Shown here: positions 49,887-58,418 of the stretch, piece after piece
Numbering within the stretch: the stretch's first letter is position 1
Layout: each line of letters begins with the position of its first letter
Source of the DNA: JBFELU01 sp041551965
Lineage (GTDB): Bacteria; Actinomycetota; Acidimicrobiia; Spongiisociales; UBA11373
Assembly: GCA_041551965.1 (NCBI GenBank)
Contig: JBFELU010000006.1
Location: 1-64,000, forward strand
Length of the DNA stretch: 64,000 nt
Direction: 5' to 3'
Notes under the pieces: generated by a model
The model's input: only the letters and a program-made list of their open reading frames with translations
What the model was told of the DNA's origin: nothing
Database searches by the model: none
Translations under genes and position numbers: made by a program

Positions 49887-50699
49887 TCAGGGTTTCGCGC
49901 GGGCTCGGAGGCGGGCCGCCAGGTCGGCGGCGGGGGCGATGGCATGGGTGCTGCGGATCGGGGTGATCGCAATGGCCCCCTCCATGGCAGCCTCGATATC
50001 GGTTCCCTGCAGCGTGTCTCGATGGTGGACGCCGCCGCCGAAGTCGTGCACGTAGGTCCCGGGCGACTCCTCGCGAAAGAGGCGGTCGTAGCCGATGTCG
50101 GCGATCGAGGTGACGCGCCGCTCGGTGTGCAGGTCGGCGTCGTCGGGGATGTTGATGCTCACCGGCACGGCGGGATCGGGATCGAGCAGCAGCGACTGCG
50201 TGAGGTCTGCGGCGACCACGGAGAGGCGCTCCCAAACGGGGCGCGACTCCGCGCTCTCGATCCGGGACCTCCACGGTCCCCAGGGCTCCTTGGAGCCGGT
50301 CGAGAACGCCACCGCGGCGACGCCGGCGATCGACGCCTCCAAAGCGGCCCCGACCGTCCCGCTCGATTGGAGGAAGGCCGATCCGTGGTTGTAGCCGATG
50401 TTGATCCCGGACACGACGAACGCCGGCGGTGACTCGAACAGGATGTGGACCCCCAACTGCACGCAATCGGCGGGGTAGCCGTCGACTGCGAGCATTGGAA
50501 GACCTTCACGTTCCACTGGGGTGACGGTGACCGGCTCGGTTCTCGTGATCGCTTTGGCGACCCAGCTTCGCTCACGGGAGGGAACGACCACCCGGATGGC
50601 GGAGACCTCGGAGAGAGCCACCGCCAGCGGGACGAGCCCGGGGGCATCGATGCCGTCGTCGTTGACGACCAGGATCCACGGGGAGGGCGGCGGTCTCAC
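49887..50699 (-). CDS. surE: 5'/3'-Nucleotidase SurE
   Basis: 270 residues. The start ILVVNDDGIDAPGLVPLA holds the acidic metal-binding DD. VVVPSRERSWVAKAITRTEPV, VDGYPADCVQLGVH and VSGINIGYNHGSAFLQSSGTVGAA are family motifs, and the Asn/Ser lie in the metal site. It removes phosphate from nucleoside monophosphates. In the extended operon it is followed by nothing coupled; upstream a thioesterase gene overlaps it by 4 nt. Confidence 0.94.
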   Translation of the reverse strand: MRPPPSPWILVVNDDGIDAPGLVPLAVALSEVSAIRVVVPSRERSWVAKAITRTEPVTVTPVEREGLPMLAVDGYPADCVQLGVHILFESPPAFVVSGINIGYNHGSAFLQSSGTVGAALEASIAGVAAVAFSTGSKEPWGPWRSRIESAESRPVWERLSVVAADLTQSLLLDPDPAVPVSINIPDDADLHTERRVTSIADIGYDRLFREESPGTYVHDFGGGVHHRDTLQGTDIEAAMEGAIAITPIRSTHAIAPAADLAARLRARAKP

Positions 50700-51076
50700 G
50701 GAAATCGATCTCTCGGCACGGCGACCCGAACCACGCTGCCCCGACCTATCAACCGATCACCCTCGAACGCCTCGACGGTGAAACGGAGCCGGCGCCCCGC
50801 CACCTCCTCGAGAATCGCTACGGCGCGCACCTCGGCCCCGATGGAAGACGCGACCAGGTGCTCGAGGTGGACCTCCACCCCGACCGTCGTGACGGTGCCG
50901 GGAATCCGATCGGCAACGGCGGCGACGGTGGCTTCTTCGCAGAGGGCGAGGAGCCGAGGGGTGGCGAGTACCTCGACGTCGCCGGTCCCGATCTCGACGG
51001 CGGTATCCCCGGTTTCGACGGTGGCCACGATCTCGGCGCGAGCGCCGACCGAGGGGCCGAGCGGTTCGGACGGCAT
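50696..51076 (-). CDS. Thioesterase (FlK-like hotdog fold)
   Basis: 126 residues. VGARAEIVATVETGDTAVEIGTGDVEVLATPRLLALCEEAT is the FlK/thioesterase start, with the Ala-Thr-Pro pattern and a catalytic-type Glu. VGVEVHLEHLVASSIGAEVRAVAI holds the hotdog strand with His. FlK cleaves fluoroacetyl-CoA in Streptomyces. The wider family hydrolyses various acyl-CoAs, so the substrate is open. It overlaps surE by 4 nt, suggesting co-translation. Confidence 0.85.
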   Translation of the reverse strand: MPSEPLGPSVGARAEIVATVETGDTAVEIGTGDVEVLATPRLLALCEEATVAAVADRIPGTVTTVGVEVHLEHLVASSIGAEVRAVAILEEVAGRRLRFTVEAFEGDRLIGRGSVVRVAVPRDRFP

Positions 51077-51162
51077 GGTGTCACCGTATCACCGACCCCC
51101 GGGTCTACCGTGGGGAACCAGACGGTGGGTTGCGGTCGTCCCAGCGGGGACGAGGAGGCCAA

Positions 51163-53376
51163 ATGCGAAAACTGCTCACGTTCACCGTTGCTCTCGCTCT
51201 CACCGCGGTGAGTTGCAGCCAATCGGAGGGAACCGCCACCACGGCGGCGTTCCCGACTTCGACGACAACGGGGGGCGTCTCGGCGATTGCCGAGCGATTC
51301 GACCCCTCGTCGATCCGGTTCGAGGCCGCCCTGGAGCGCTTTGATCGTTGTGAGGCGGTGCTCGAGCACTTCATCGCAGAAGCCCTCGAGCGCGTCGGAC
51401 CCTATGGGCTCGACGGCGGCGGCGGTCCGATCGTGCTCGCCGGGGAGGGTGTCGATTTTGCCGCCGAGGGTGATGAAGCGGCGGCGCCGGCCACCGATGT
51501 CGGTCGAGGCGACACCGAGTTCTCCGGCACCAACGTTCAGGTCCTGGGCGTCGACGAACCCGACGTGATCAAGACCGACGGCGAACGGATCCTTGCCATC
51601 GTCGAGAGGAAGCTCTACTACGTCGATGTGAGCGGATCCGTTCCCGAGTTGGTCGGATCCGTCTACCTCGGCGATGCGTGGGGCCACACGATGTTCGTGA
51701 GCGGCGACCGCGCCTTCGTGTTTGCGACCGGCTACGGGATCGCTCCTCTTCCGGCGGCGGCCGAGGCCTCGTTGGTTCCCCCGTACGGGGAGACGACCGT
51801 GATCCAGGAGATCGATCTGTCGGATCCGAGCGACCTCGAGGTGGTGCGGACCATGACCGTCGAAGGCCGGCTCCTGAGCGCCCGATCGATCGGAGAAACC
51901 GGTCGGATCGTGCTCTCCTCCTATCCCGCCGAACTCGCCTTCGTGTACCCGAGCGGTCCGTCGGCGGAGCCGATCGCCGAACAGGCGAATCGCCAGATCG
52001 TGCAGAACAGCACGCTCGACGACTGGCTCCCCAACTACACCCTCACCGACGGCGACACGGTGGTGGATCAGGGTCTTCTGATCACCTGCGACGGGGTGCA
52101 TGCTCCGGCCGAGTTCGCCGGCTTCAACACCGTCTCGGTGATCACCGTCGACTTCTCCGAGGGGCTGCGCTCCTCCGAGTCGGTCGGGGTGATCGCCGAC
52201 GGTGAAACGGTGTATGCCTCGACCGAGAGCCTGTATGTGGCGACCAACGTCTGGGTCCCCGGCGAGTGGATCGGCGATGCTCGCCTCGAAGGGTTCGAAG
52301 AGGAGTACAGCACCGCAGTTCACAAGTTCGATATCGCCGGCGACGGTCCCGCCGAGTACCGGGCGTCCGGCAGCGTCGCCGGGCATCTACTCAATCAGTT
52401 CTCGATGGACGAGTACGAGGGTCGGCTTCGTATCGCCACCACCGACGGCCCTCCCTGGGGTTTCGGCGATGAGTCGGAGTCCTTCGTGATCGTGCTGGAA
52501 GAGCAGGGCGATCGCCTGATCGAGGTCGGCCGGGTCGGCGACATGGGTCGCGGCGAGCGTATCTTCTCGGTGCGGTTCATCGGTGAGGTCGGCTACGTGG
52601 TCACGTTCCGGCAGACCGATCCCCTCTATGTGGTCGATCTGCGGGACCCGGAGAACCCGACGGTCACCGGCGAGCTCAAGATCCCCGGTTACTCGGCGTA
52701 CCTGCATCCGATCGGCGACGGCCGCTTGATCGGTGTGGGACAGGAAGCCACCGACGAGGGATTCACCATCGGGGCCAAGGTGTCGATGTTCGACGTGTCG
52801 GATCCGACCGATCCGCGTGAGCTGGACACCTGGGTGCTCGAGGGCGGCTACACCGAGGTCGAGTGGGATCACCACGCCTTCCTCTACTGGGGTCCTGAAG
52901 CCCTCGCGGTCCTCCCATTGCAGAACTGGTCGACAGGCTTCTTCGGCGGGGTGGCCCTGCGGACAGACGACGGTCTGCGCGAGGCGGGCCGCATCACCCA
53001 CGAGCTCGGAGCCGCGGGTGCGACGTCCGACTGCCGCGTGATCGAGATCCCGGAGGATTACTACGAGCCGGGTCTCGTGATGCAGGTCTGCGGATCCGAC
53101 GACATCGGCGGATACGGGGATCACTACTGCGAGGTGCTTCCCGCCGAGGAGGCCCGGTGGATCGCCGTGGAGTTCGGCGAGATCGGGTTGGACATCGACG
53201 AACTGATCGAAGACGATGACCGGTTGGAGCTCTGCTGGCCTCCCTACGACGAGAGCCGGGCGGCGATCCAACGGTCGCTGGTGATCGGGGACTCGTTGTG
53301 GACGCTGTCGTGGCGGGCGCTCCAGGCGAATGATCTCGACACGCTCGACGTGCAGCACACCATTCCATTGGGATAG
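51163..53376 (+). CDS. Beta-propeller lipoprotein (PF09826-type)
   Basis: 737 residues. The ATG at 51163 has GAGGAGG 5 nt upstream. The lipobox is TAVSC (Cys18). The diagnostic segment GTNVQVLGVDEPDVIKTDGERI starts the propeller, followed by repeats such as LYYVDVSGSVPELVG, YAVVFR-like YVVTFRQTDPLYVVDLRDPENP and GELKIPGYSAYLHPIGDGRLIGVGQ. ITHELGAAGATSDC lies near the end. The family is secreted and usually calcium-binding; its function is unknown. The start codon lies 53 nt from the divergent thioesterase. Confidence 0.9.
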   Translation: MRKLLTFTVALALTAVSCSQSEGTATTAAFPTSTTTGGVSAIAERFDPSSIRFEAALERFDRCEAVLEHFIAEALERVGPYGLDGGGGPIVLAGEGVDFAAEGDEAAAPATDVGRGDTEFSGTNVQVLGVDEPDVIKTDGERILAIVERKLYYVDVSGSVPELVGSVYLGDAWGHTMFVSGDRAFVFATGYGIAPLPAAAEASLVPPYGETTVIQEIDLSDPSDLEVVRTMTVEGRLLSARSIGETGRIVLSSYPAELAFVYPSGPSAEPIAEQANRQIVQNSTLDDWLPNYTLTDGDTVVDQGLLITCDGVHAPAEFAGFNTVSVITVDFSEGLRSSESVGVIADGETVYASTESLYVATNVWVPGEWIGDARLEGFEEEYSTAVHKFDIAGDGPAEYRASGSVAGHLLNQFSMDEYEGRLRIATTDGPPWGFGDESESFVIVLEEQGDRLIEVGRVGDMGRGERIFSVRFIGEVGYVVTFRQTDPLYVVDLRDPENPTVTGELKIPGYSAYLHPIGDGRLIGVGQEATDEGFTIGAKVSMFDVSDPTDPRELDTWVLEGGYTEVEWDHHAFLYWGPEALAVLPLQNWSTGFFGGVALRTDDGLREAGRITHELGAAGATSDCRVIEIPEDYYEPGLVMQVCGSDDIGGYGDHYCEVLPAEEARWIAVEFGEIGLDIDELIEDDDRLELCWPPYDESRAAIQRSLVIGDSLWTLSWRALQANDLDTLDVQHTIPLG

Positions 53377-53403
53377 AGGCGCGGCACGGCGGATAATCGC
53401 CGG

Positions 53404-54339
53404 ATGAAGCTGCAGATCGGTGTGTCGGAGTGCTTGCTGGGCCGCAAGGTGCGTCACGACGGAGGCCACAAGCACGATCGGTTCCTGACCGACACCCTGA
53501 GCGCCTGGGTCGATTGGGTGCCCGTGTGTCCCGAGGTCGAGATCGGCCTCGGGACGCCGCGTCCGGCGATGCGCCTGGTCGCCGAGGGCACGGGCGCCCG
53601 CCTGGTGGTCCGCAACACCGGTGAGGACCTCACCGCGAGGATGCAGCGATGGGCCCAGCAGCGTCTTCCCGGTTTCGCCGGCCTCCACGGGTTCGTGCTC
53701 AAGAAGGACTCACCGTCGTGTGGCATGGAGCGGGTCAAGCGGTACACCGAGGACGGGAACCTGGTGGCGAAGGACGGCTCGGGCATCTTCGCCGCCGCCT
53801 TGCGAGAGGCGTATTCGCTGCTCCCGGTGGAAGAGGAAGGCCGGCTCAATGATCCGGTGCTCCGTGAGAACTTCATCGAGCGGGTCTTTGCCTACCGCCG
53901 ATGGCGGGAGTTCGTCGCCACCGATCCGGGACCCGGCGACCTGGTGGCGTTCCACACGGCCAACAAGATGACCCTGCTGTCCCACCACCCGCAGAAGTAC
54001 CGGGAGCTGGGCCGGTGGGTGGCCGAGGCGGGCCGGCGGCGCGACGCCATCGAGGAGTACGGGACCGCCTACATGGACGTGCTGCGGCATCGGGCGACGC
54101 GGAGCCGGCATCGCAACGTGCTGCAGCATCTCATCGGGCACTTGAAGAAGATGCTCGATGGCGACGACCGTCAGGAGCTCGTCGAGGTCATCGAAAGCTA
54201 CGGGAGCGGGGAGGTGCCGCTGGTGGTGCCGCTCACGCTGTTGCGCCACCACTTCCGCCGGCACGGCACCGAGTGGGTGATGGCGCAGACCTATCTCGAT
54301 CCCTACCCGTCGGAGCTGATGCTCCGTAACCACGTCTAG
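53404..54339 (+). CDS. DUF523-DUF1722 fusion protein (YbgA/TudS-like)
   Basis: 311 residues. The DUF523 part has Cys10 (SECLLG), Cys42 (VCPEVEIG) and Cys106 (KKDSPSCG), the three cysteines that hold a [4Fe-4S] cluster in the thiouracil desulfurase TudS. The DUF1722 part starts near residue 165 with FHTANKMTLLSHHPQKYRELG. Fused forms are common. TudS-like desulfuration is a possible activity, but the fusion class has no proven role. Confidence 0.9.
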   Translation: MKLQIGVSECLLGRKVRHDGGHKHDRFLTDTLSAWVDWVPVCPEVEIGLGTPRPAMRLVAEGTGARLVVRNTGEDLTARMQRWAQQRLPGFAGLHGFVLKKDSPSCGMERVKRYTEDGNLVAKDGSGIFAAALREAYSLLPVEEEGRLNDPVLRENFIERVFAYRRWREFVATDPGPGDLVAFHTANKMTLLSHHPQKYRELGRWVAEAGRRRDAIEEYGTAYMDVLRHRATRSRHRNVLQHLIGHLKKMLDGDDRQELVEVIESYGSGEVPLVVPLTLLRHHFRRHGTEWVMAQTYLDPYPSELMLRNHV

Positions 54340-54343
54340 CGCC

Positions 54344-54709
54344 GTGGACGAAGCCATCCGTCACGCTCTCGCCACTGATCGGACCATCGATATCACCACC
54401 CTCGGCCGTCGCAGCGGTGAGGAGCGTCGGCTGGAGATGTGGTTCCACAACGTCGATGGCCGGATCTTCATCACCGGGATGCCGGGCCGCCGCGACTGGT
54501 ACGCCAACCTGGTGGCCCACCCCGCGTTCACTTTCCACCTGAAGGAGGGCACCACGGCCGATCTGGCCGCGATGGCCGTTCCCATCACCGTTCCCGCCCA
54601 GCGGAGGCCGATCCTCGCCGAGATCACGGGTCGGCTGGGACACGCCGATCGTCTCGACGAATGGGTGGAGCGGAGCCCCCTCGTCGAGGTCCACTTCGGG
54701 GCCGAATAG
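54344..54709 (+). CDS. Nitroreductase/quinone-reductase-family (DUF385, deazaflavin-dependent) protein
   Basis: 121 residues from a GTG. DITTLGRRSGEERRLEMWFH, then ITGMPGRRDWYANLVAHPAFTFHLK, is the split-barrel core of the Ddn (F420-dependent nitroreductase) family. This family is abundant in actinobacteria, which make coenzyme F420. The physiological substrate is not known and the sequence alone does not prove F420 use. It lies 4 nt after the DUF523 gene. Confidence 0.85.
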   Translation: MDEAIRHALATDRTIDITTLGRRSGEERRLEMWFHNVDGRIFITGMPGRRDWYANLVAHPAFTFHLKEGTTADLAAMAVPITVPAQRRPILAEITGRLGHADRLDEWVERSPLVEVHFGAE

Positions 54710-54719
54710 GATCGCGGCC

Positions 54720-55445
54720 GTGGGCTCGAGCCGTCCCCTCTACGTCTTCATGCACCTGCCCAAGACGGGCGGCACCACGATCAACGGCCACTTCTACGAC
54801 CATATGGACTGGGATGTCGATGTCGTCCATCTCGGCAAATGGGGGGATCGCTATCGAACTCGGGAGCAGCGACTCCCCCTTGAGGAGCGGTCTGCCGAGG
54901 AGCGGGCCCGGATTCGGGTGCTCACCGGCCACGGCACCTACTTCGGGATCCATCGGCTGTTCGAAGGCATCACCCCCAGGTACCTCACGATCTTGCGCGA
55001 TCCGGCCGACCGCATCGTCTCCACCTACAACTTCAGGGCGGCGCGCGGCGACGTCGGCGACTTCTGGTCGTGGTACGCGAACTTCCCCCGCAATGCCGGC
55101 GTCAAGTGGTTGCGGAAGCGGCTGGCGGGGTACCAATCGCTGCAGGAGATCATCGAGGCGTTGCGGAGTTTCTGGTTCGTCGGGGTCACCGAGCATCTCG
55201 ATGAGGATCTCCCTCTGCTGTTCGGGGCGCTGGGCCTCCCGACCGGCTTCCGCACGAGGCGGGTAGCCGGAGCCGAGCGGGACCTCGAGGGGCTGGATCA
55301 TCCGGATGAGCATCGTCGGGTGAGTCGGCGCATGGTCGTCGACGACGAGTTGCGGGCCCGTCTCCACGAGGACAATTCCCGAGATCTGCGGCTGTATCAG
55401 TTTGCGGCCCGCCGCCGGGATCGCCTTCTGGAGTCGCTTCAGTAG
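54720..55445 (+). CDS. Sulfotransferase, family 2 type
   Basis: 241 residues. The 5'-phosphosulfate loop is LPKTGGTTING, and the 3'-phosphate site is ILRDPADRIVSTYNF, both needed to bind PAPS. HGTYFGIH and FVGVTEHLDEDLPLLF are shared with heparan- and carbohydrate-type sulfotransferases. It is the first of three such genes mixed with glycosyltransferases. The acceptor is probably a sugar of an envelope polymer, inferred from neighbours. It overlaps the next, convergent sulfotransferase by 7 nt. Confidence 0.85.
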   Translation: MGSSRPLYVFMHLPKTGGTTINGHFYDHMDWDVDVVHLGKWGDRYRTREQRLPLEERSAEERARIRVLTGHGTYFGIHRLFEGITPRYLTILRDPADRIVSTYNFRAARGDVGDFWSWYANFPRNAGVKWLRKRLAGYQSLQEIIEALRSFWFVGVTEHLDEDLPLLFGALGLPTGFRTRRVAGAERDLEGLDHPDEHRRVSRRMVVDDELRARLHEDNSRDLRLYQFAARRRDRLLESLQ

Positions 55446-56362
55446 CCCAAGTCGGTGAGAAGGTCGCCGATCTCGCGCCGCACGAGGTCGAGGTCGTGCG
55501 GCTCGAATTGGGTCTGCCATTGCCCGTGCCGATCATCGCGGGCCTCGCCGAACACCTCCAGGGCGGCGTCGCGAGACTCGGCGGGTACGGCGAGGAAGTC
55601 GAGGATGGCGGTGCCGGTCGTGCGGGGATCGGCAACGAGGGCCTCGTAGCGAACCTCCAGGTAGCGGCCGGCGGGCAGCCGGGACCCTGCCTCCCGCGCC
55701 GCGGTGACGTGGCGGCGCCACCCCCAGGCACATCGGTGGGCGGTGGTGGTGGTCTCGAACTCGGCAACGCGGTCGGGTTCGACCCAGAACCGGGCGAAGG
55801 GTCCGTGGCGGTAGCCGCCGGGTTCGTGGCGGCCCAACTCGGCTCCGATGGGATCGAGCCAGGGCCGCCGACTCCACGACGCCGCCGCGTCCCGCCCGTC
55901 CCGGATGATGTGCACGAACCGAGCGTCGGGGAACGCCTCAGACAGGAAGCCGATGATCATGGCGTTGCGGGGCGTCTTGTCGACTTGGCGCAAGTCACCA
56001 TCGAGGCGGAAACGGGCCAGCCATCGGTAGGTGCGGTGGTAGAAGGCGGCGGCTCTCTCCGGGTCCCACAACCCGGCGTAGACGTAGGGGGCGGCCGCCT
56101 TCGTGAGGATGGGTTCGAAGTGATAGGAGAACTCCGGCACCGGCGCCAGGGCCCTTCCGAGAAAGGTCGTGCCTGAGCGGGGCGCGCCCACGAGGAACAC
56201 CATGTCGCCGAGCGCGGGCCTCACGGATGCCCGGGCGCGGCGGAGGGACCAGGGCCGGCGATGACCGGGGGAGTAGCGGAGGTCGGCGGCAATCGTCTTG
56301 GCGGCCAACAGTGGCATCCGCCACCAGCGCAACGGTCGGTGGGGCAGGGGGACTGCGGTCAT
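55439..56362 (-). CDS. Sulfotransferase
   Basis: 307 residues. The PAPS-binding loop is VGAPRSGTTFLGRAL, and the 3'-phosphate site is HIIRDGRDAAASWSRRPW. RYEALVADPRTTGTAIL is the C-terminal helix of the fold. The N-terminal 40 residues are basic and Trp-rich (PHRPLRWWRM), possibly contacting the membrane. Its ATG overlaps the upstream GT4 stop (ATGA), so the two are co-translated. Confidence 0.88.
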   Translation of the reverse strand: MTAVPLPHRPLRWWRMPLLAAKTIAADLRYSPGHRRPWSLRRARASVRPALGDMVFLVGAPRSGTTFLGRALAPVPEFSYHFEPILTKAAAPYVYAGLWDPERAAAFYHRTYRWLARFRLDGDLRQVDKTPRNAMIIGFLSEAFPDARFVHIIRDGRDAAASWSRRPWLDPIGAELGRHEPGGYRHGPFARFWVEPDRVAEFETTTTAHRCAWGWRRHVTAAREAGSRLPAGRYLEVRYEALVADPRTTGTAILDFLAVPAESRDAALEVFGEARDDRHGQWQTQFEPHDLDLVRREIGDLLTDLGY

Positions 56363-57429
56363 CGTTCCTCACCCAGGGCCACCACCGCAGCGGCGACGTC
56401 GGCCCACGAGGTGTGCGATGCCGCAGCACCGCGGGCGAGGGCCTCGAGATCGTCGAGGGCTCGTTCGATGGCGTCGGCGTAGGCGTCGGCATCTTCCGGC
56501 GGCGCCAGCGTGCCGTTGACACCCTCGGAGATGCGCTCGGCCAGACCGCCGGCCGTCGTGGAGACGACCGGTCGGCCGGCAGCGAAAGCGAGCGGCACGA
56601 TCCCTGATTGGGTGGCCGTTCGGTACGGCGTGGCGACGAGGTGATGACGCCGCAGCAGATCGACGACCTGATCGTCGTCGGCGTACCCGGGCTGCAACGT
56701 CACCAGATCGCCGACGCCGAGGACCTCGATCTGTCGGGCGAAGCGATCCACCGGATCCCAGAACTCACCGGCGACGGTCAGCCCGACCGGCCGTCCCCGT
56801 TCCCGCAAGCGGGCGATGGCCTCGATGGCGACGTCGACGCCCTTGTAGTGGCGAACGAAGCCGATGAAGAGCACGCCCGGCGGTTCCGATCGGGGCAGCG
56901 GGAGCGGACCGAGGTCGAGGTTGGGCGGGTGGGGCAACACTTCGACACGAGGGATGTCGACGACCGTCGCCAGGTCGTCGGCGACCGCAGCGGCATGGAC
57001 GATGGCGGCGTCGACCCGGCGGAGGACTCGTCGGGTCAGCCATCGGGAGAACGGCAGCGGCTCATGAGGGATGACGTTGTGCACGACGGCGACCGCCGGT
57101 CGTCGAGCCGCCCCGAGCACGCGGCGCAGCGGAAGGGCATGGAAGGCCGTGATCCATTGGACTACGACGAAGTCGGCGGACCGCATGTCCCGGCCGACCC
57201 GGCTCCACGTTAGGGGGCTCCACCATCGGAGCCGGAACCGGACCCTGGCATCGTCCTCGCCCGAGGTGTCGATTCGAGTGCCCTTGTAGAGGAGACGCGG
57301 GTATTGGGAGCGCCACGAGACGACGGTGACTTCGTGGCCGAGATCCTCGAGCGCGTCGGCGAGCCGGGCGGTGTGCTGGGCCACCCCTCCGCGCAGGGGA
57401 GGGAACGGTCCCACCAGGGAGATGCGCAC
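56359..57429 (-). CDS. GT4-family glycosyltransferase
   Basis: 356 residues. ISLVGPFPPLRGGVAQHTARL opens the GT-B fold, and VVQWITAFHALPLRR with VHNVIPHEPLPF is the acceptor part. The donor domain has VLFIGFVRHYKGVDVAIEAI and YRTATQSGIVPLAFAAGRPVV, where Ser/Gly replaces the more usual EGFG. It probably adds a hexose to an envelope glycan. It is translationally coupled to the adjacent sulfotransferase. Confidence 0.9.
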   Translation of the reverse strand: MRISLVGPFPPLRGGVAQHTARLADALEDLGHEVTVVSWRSQYPRLLYKGTRIDTSGEDDARVRFRLRWWSPLTWSRVGRDMRSADFVVVQWITAFHALPLRRVLGAARRPAVAVVHNVIPHEPLPFSRWLTRRVLRRVDAAIVHAAAVADDLATVVDIPRVEVLPHPPNLDLGPLPLPRSEPPGVLFIGFVRHYKGVDVAIEAIARLRERGRPVGLTVAGEFWDPVDRFARQIEVLGVGDLVTLQPGYADDDQVVDLLRRHHLVATPYRTATQSGIVPLAFAAGRPVVSTTAGGLAERISEGVNGTLAPPEDADAYADAIERALDDLEALARGAAASHTSWADVAAAVVALGEER

Positions 57430-57482
57430 GCGGCGACCCTACCAGCGGCCGGGACGGCGACGCCTCGTATACTGCGCGGCCG

Positions 57483-58418
57483 ATGACCCCCGAGCCGACC
57501 CAGGTCCTCTTCATCGTCGGCAAGGGCCGCAGTGGTACCACGCTCCTCGGGAACCTCCTCGGCCAGGCCGAGGGCTTCGCGTCGGTCGGGGAGCTGTGGC
57601 GGCTGTGGCAGGACGACCCGGCCACGACCGTGTGTGGGTGCGGGGACGTTCTGACCGAGTGCCGGTTGTGGTCGGAGGTCGTCGACCGTCTGGGGATCAC
57701 TGCCGAGCTGAGAGGTGAGATGCGGAAGCACCAGCGGCGGGTGATGACCTGGCCGGCGGTCCCTGCCATGTTGTGGCGGGGGCTGCGGGGCCCTCGGTTC
57801 CGCAATTCTCTGGCCGCCTACGCCGCCACCATGGAGGCGGTCTACCGCACGGTGGCGGAGGTGATGGAGGTCGAGGTGGTGGTCGACTCGTCGAAGTGGC
57901 CGCTGGATCCCGGCCTGGTCGCTGCCACCGAAGGAGTGGAGGGGCATGGGGTTCACCTGGTGCGTGATCCCAGGGCGGTGGCGCACTCGTGGCGGCGCCG
58001 CAAGCGATATCCGGAGGGGCGGGAGATGCCCCGGTTCTCGCCGCTCTACTCGGCACTCAGTTGGTCGGCCCGCAACATGCTCGCCGAGCGATCCCGGCAT
58101 CGGGTCGGTTCCCGGTGGCTGCGGCTTCGCTACGAGGACCTGGTGGAGGATCCCGGCACGGCGTTGGCCGCCGTCCGGGGGCTGGTCGGGTCGTTGTCGG
58201 AGAGCCAGCGGCCGCCGACCGTGGAGCCGGTCTCCCTGAAGCCCACCCACACGGTCGCCGGCAATCCCGATCGCATGACGACCGGGCCGATCGAGATCCG
58301 CGGCGACGACGCCTGGCGAACGGAGAGCGGCCTGGTTGCGGACGCGGTCGTGACTGCCGTGTGCTTCCCCTGGATGCTGCGTTACGGGTACCCGCTCCGG
58401 CGACCCCGCCGGGCCTAA
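57483..58418 (+). CDS. Sulfotransferase
   Basis: 311 residues. The PAPS loop is VGKGRSGTTLLGNLLG, and the 3'-phosphate site is HLVRDPRAVAHSWRR. Three clustered cysteines (CGCG to ECRLW, residues about 51-61) are unusual for sulfotransferases and could bind metal. LRYEDLVEDPGTALAAVR is the conserved C-terminal helix. It is divergent from the GT4 gene and convergent with the GT39-like gene, sharing a CTAA stop overlap with it. Confidence 0.87.
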   Translation: MTPEPTQVLFIVGKGRSGTTLLGNLLGQAEGFASVGELWRLWQDDPATTVCGCGDVLTECRLWSEVVDRLGITAELRGEMRKHQRRVMTWPAVPAMLWRGLRGPRFRNSLAAYAATMEAVYRTVAEVMEVEVVVDSSKWPLDPGLVAATEGVEGHGVHLVRDPRAVAHSWRRRKRYPEGREMPRFSPLYSALSWSARNMLAERSRHRVGSRWLRLRYEDLVEDPGTALAAVRGLVGSLSESQRPPTVEPVSLKPTHTVAGNPDRMTTGPIEIRGDDAWRTESGLVADAVVTAVCFPWMLRYGYPLRRPRRA

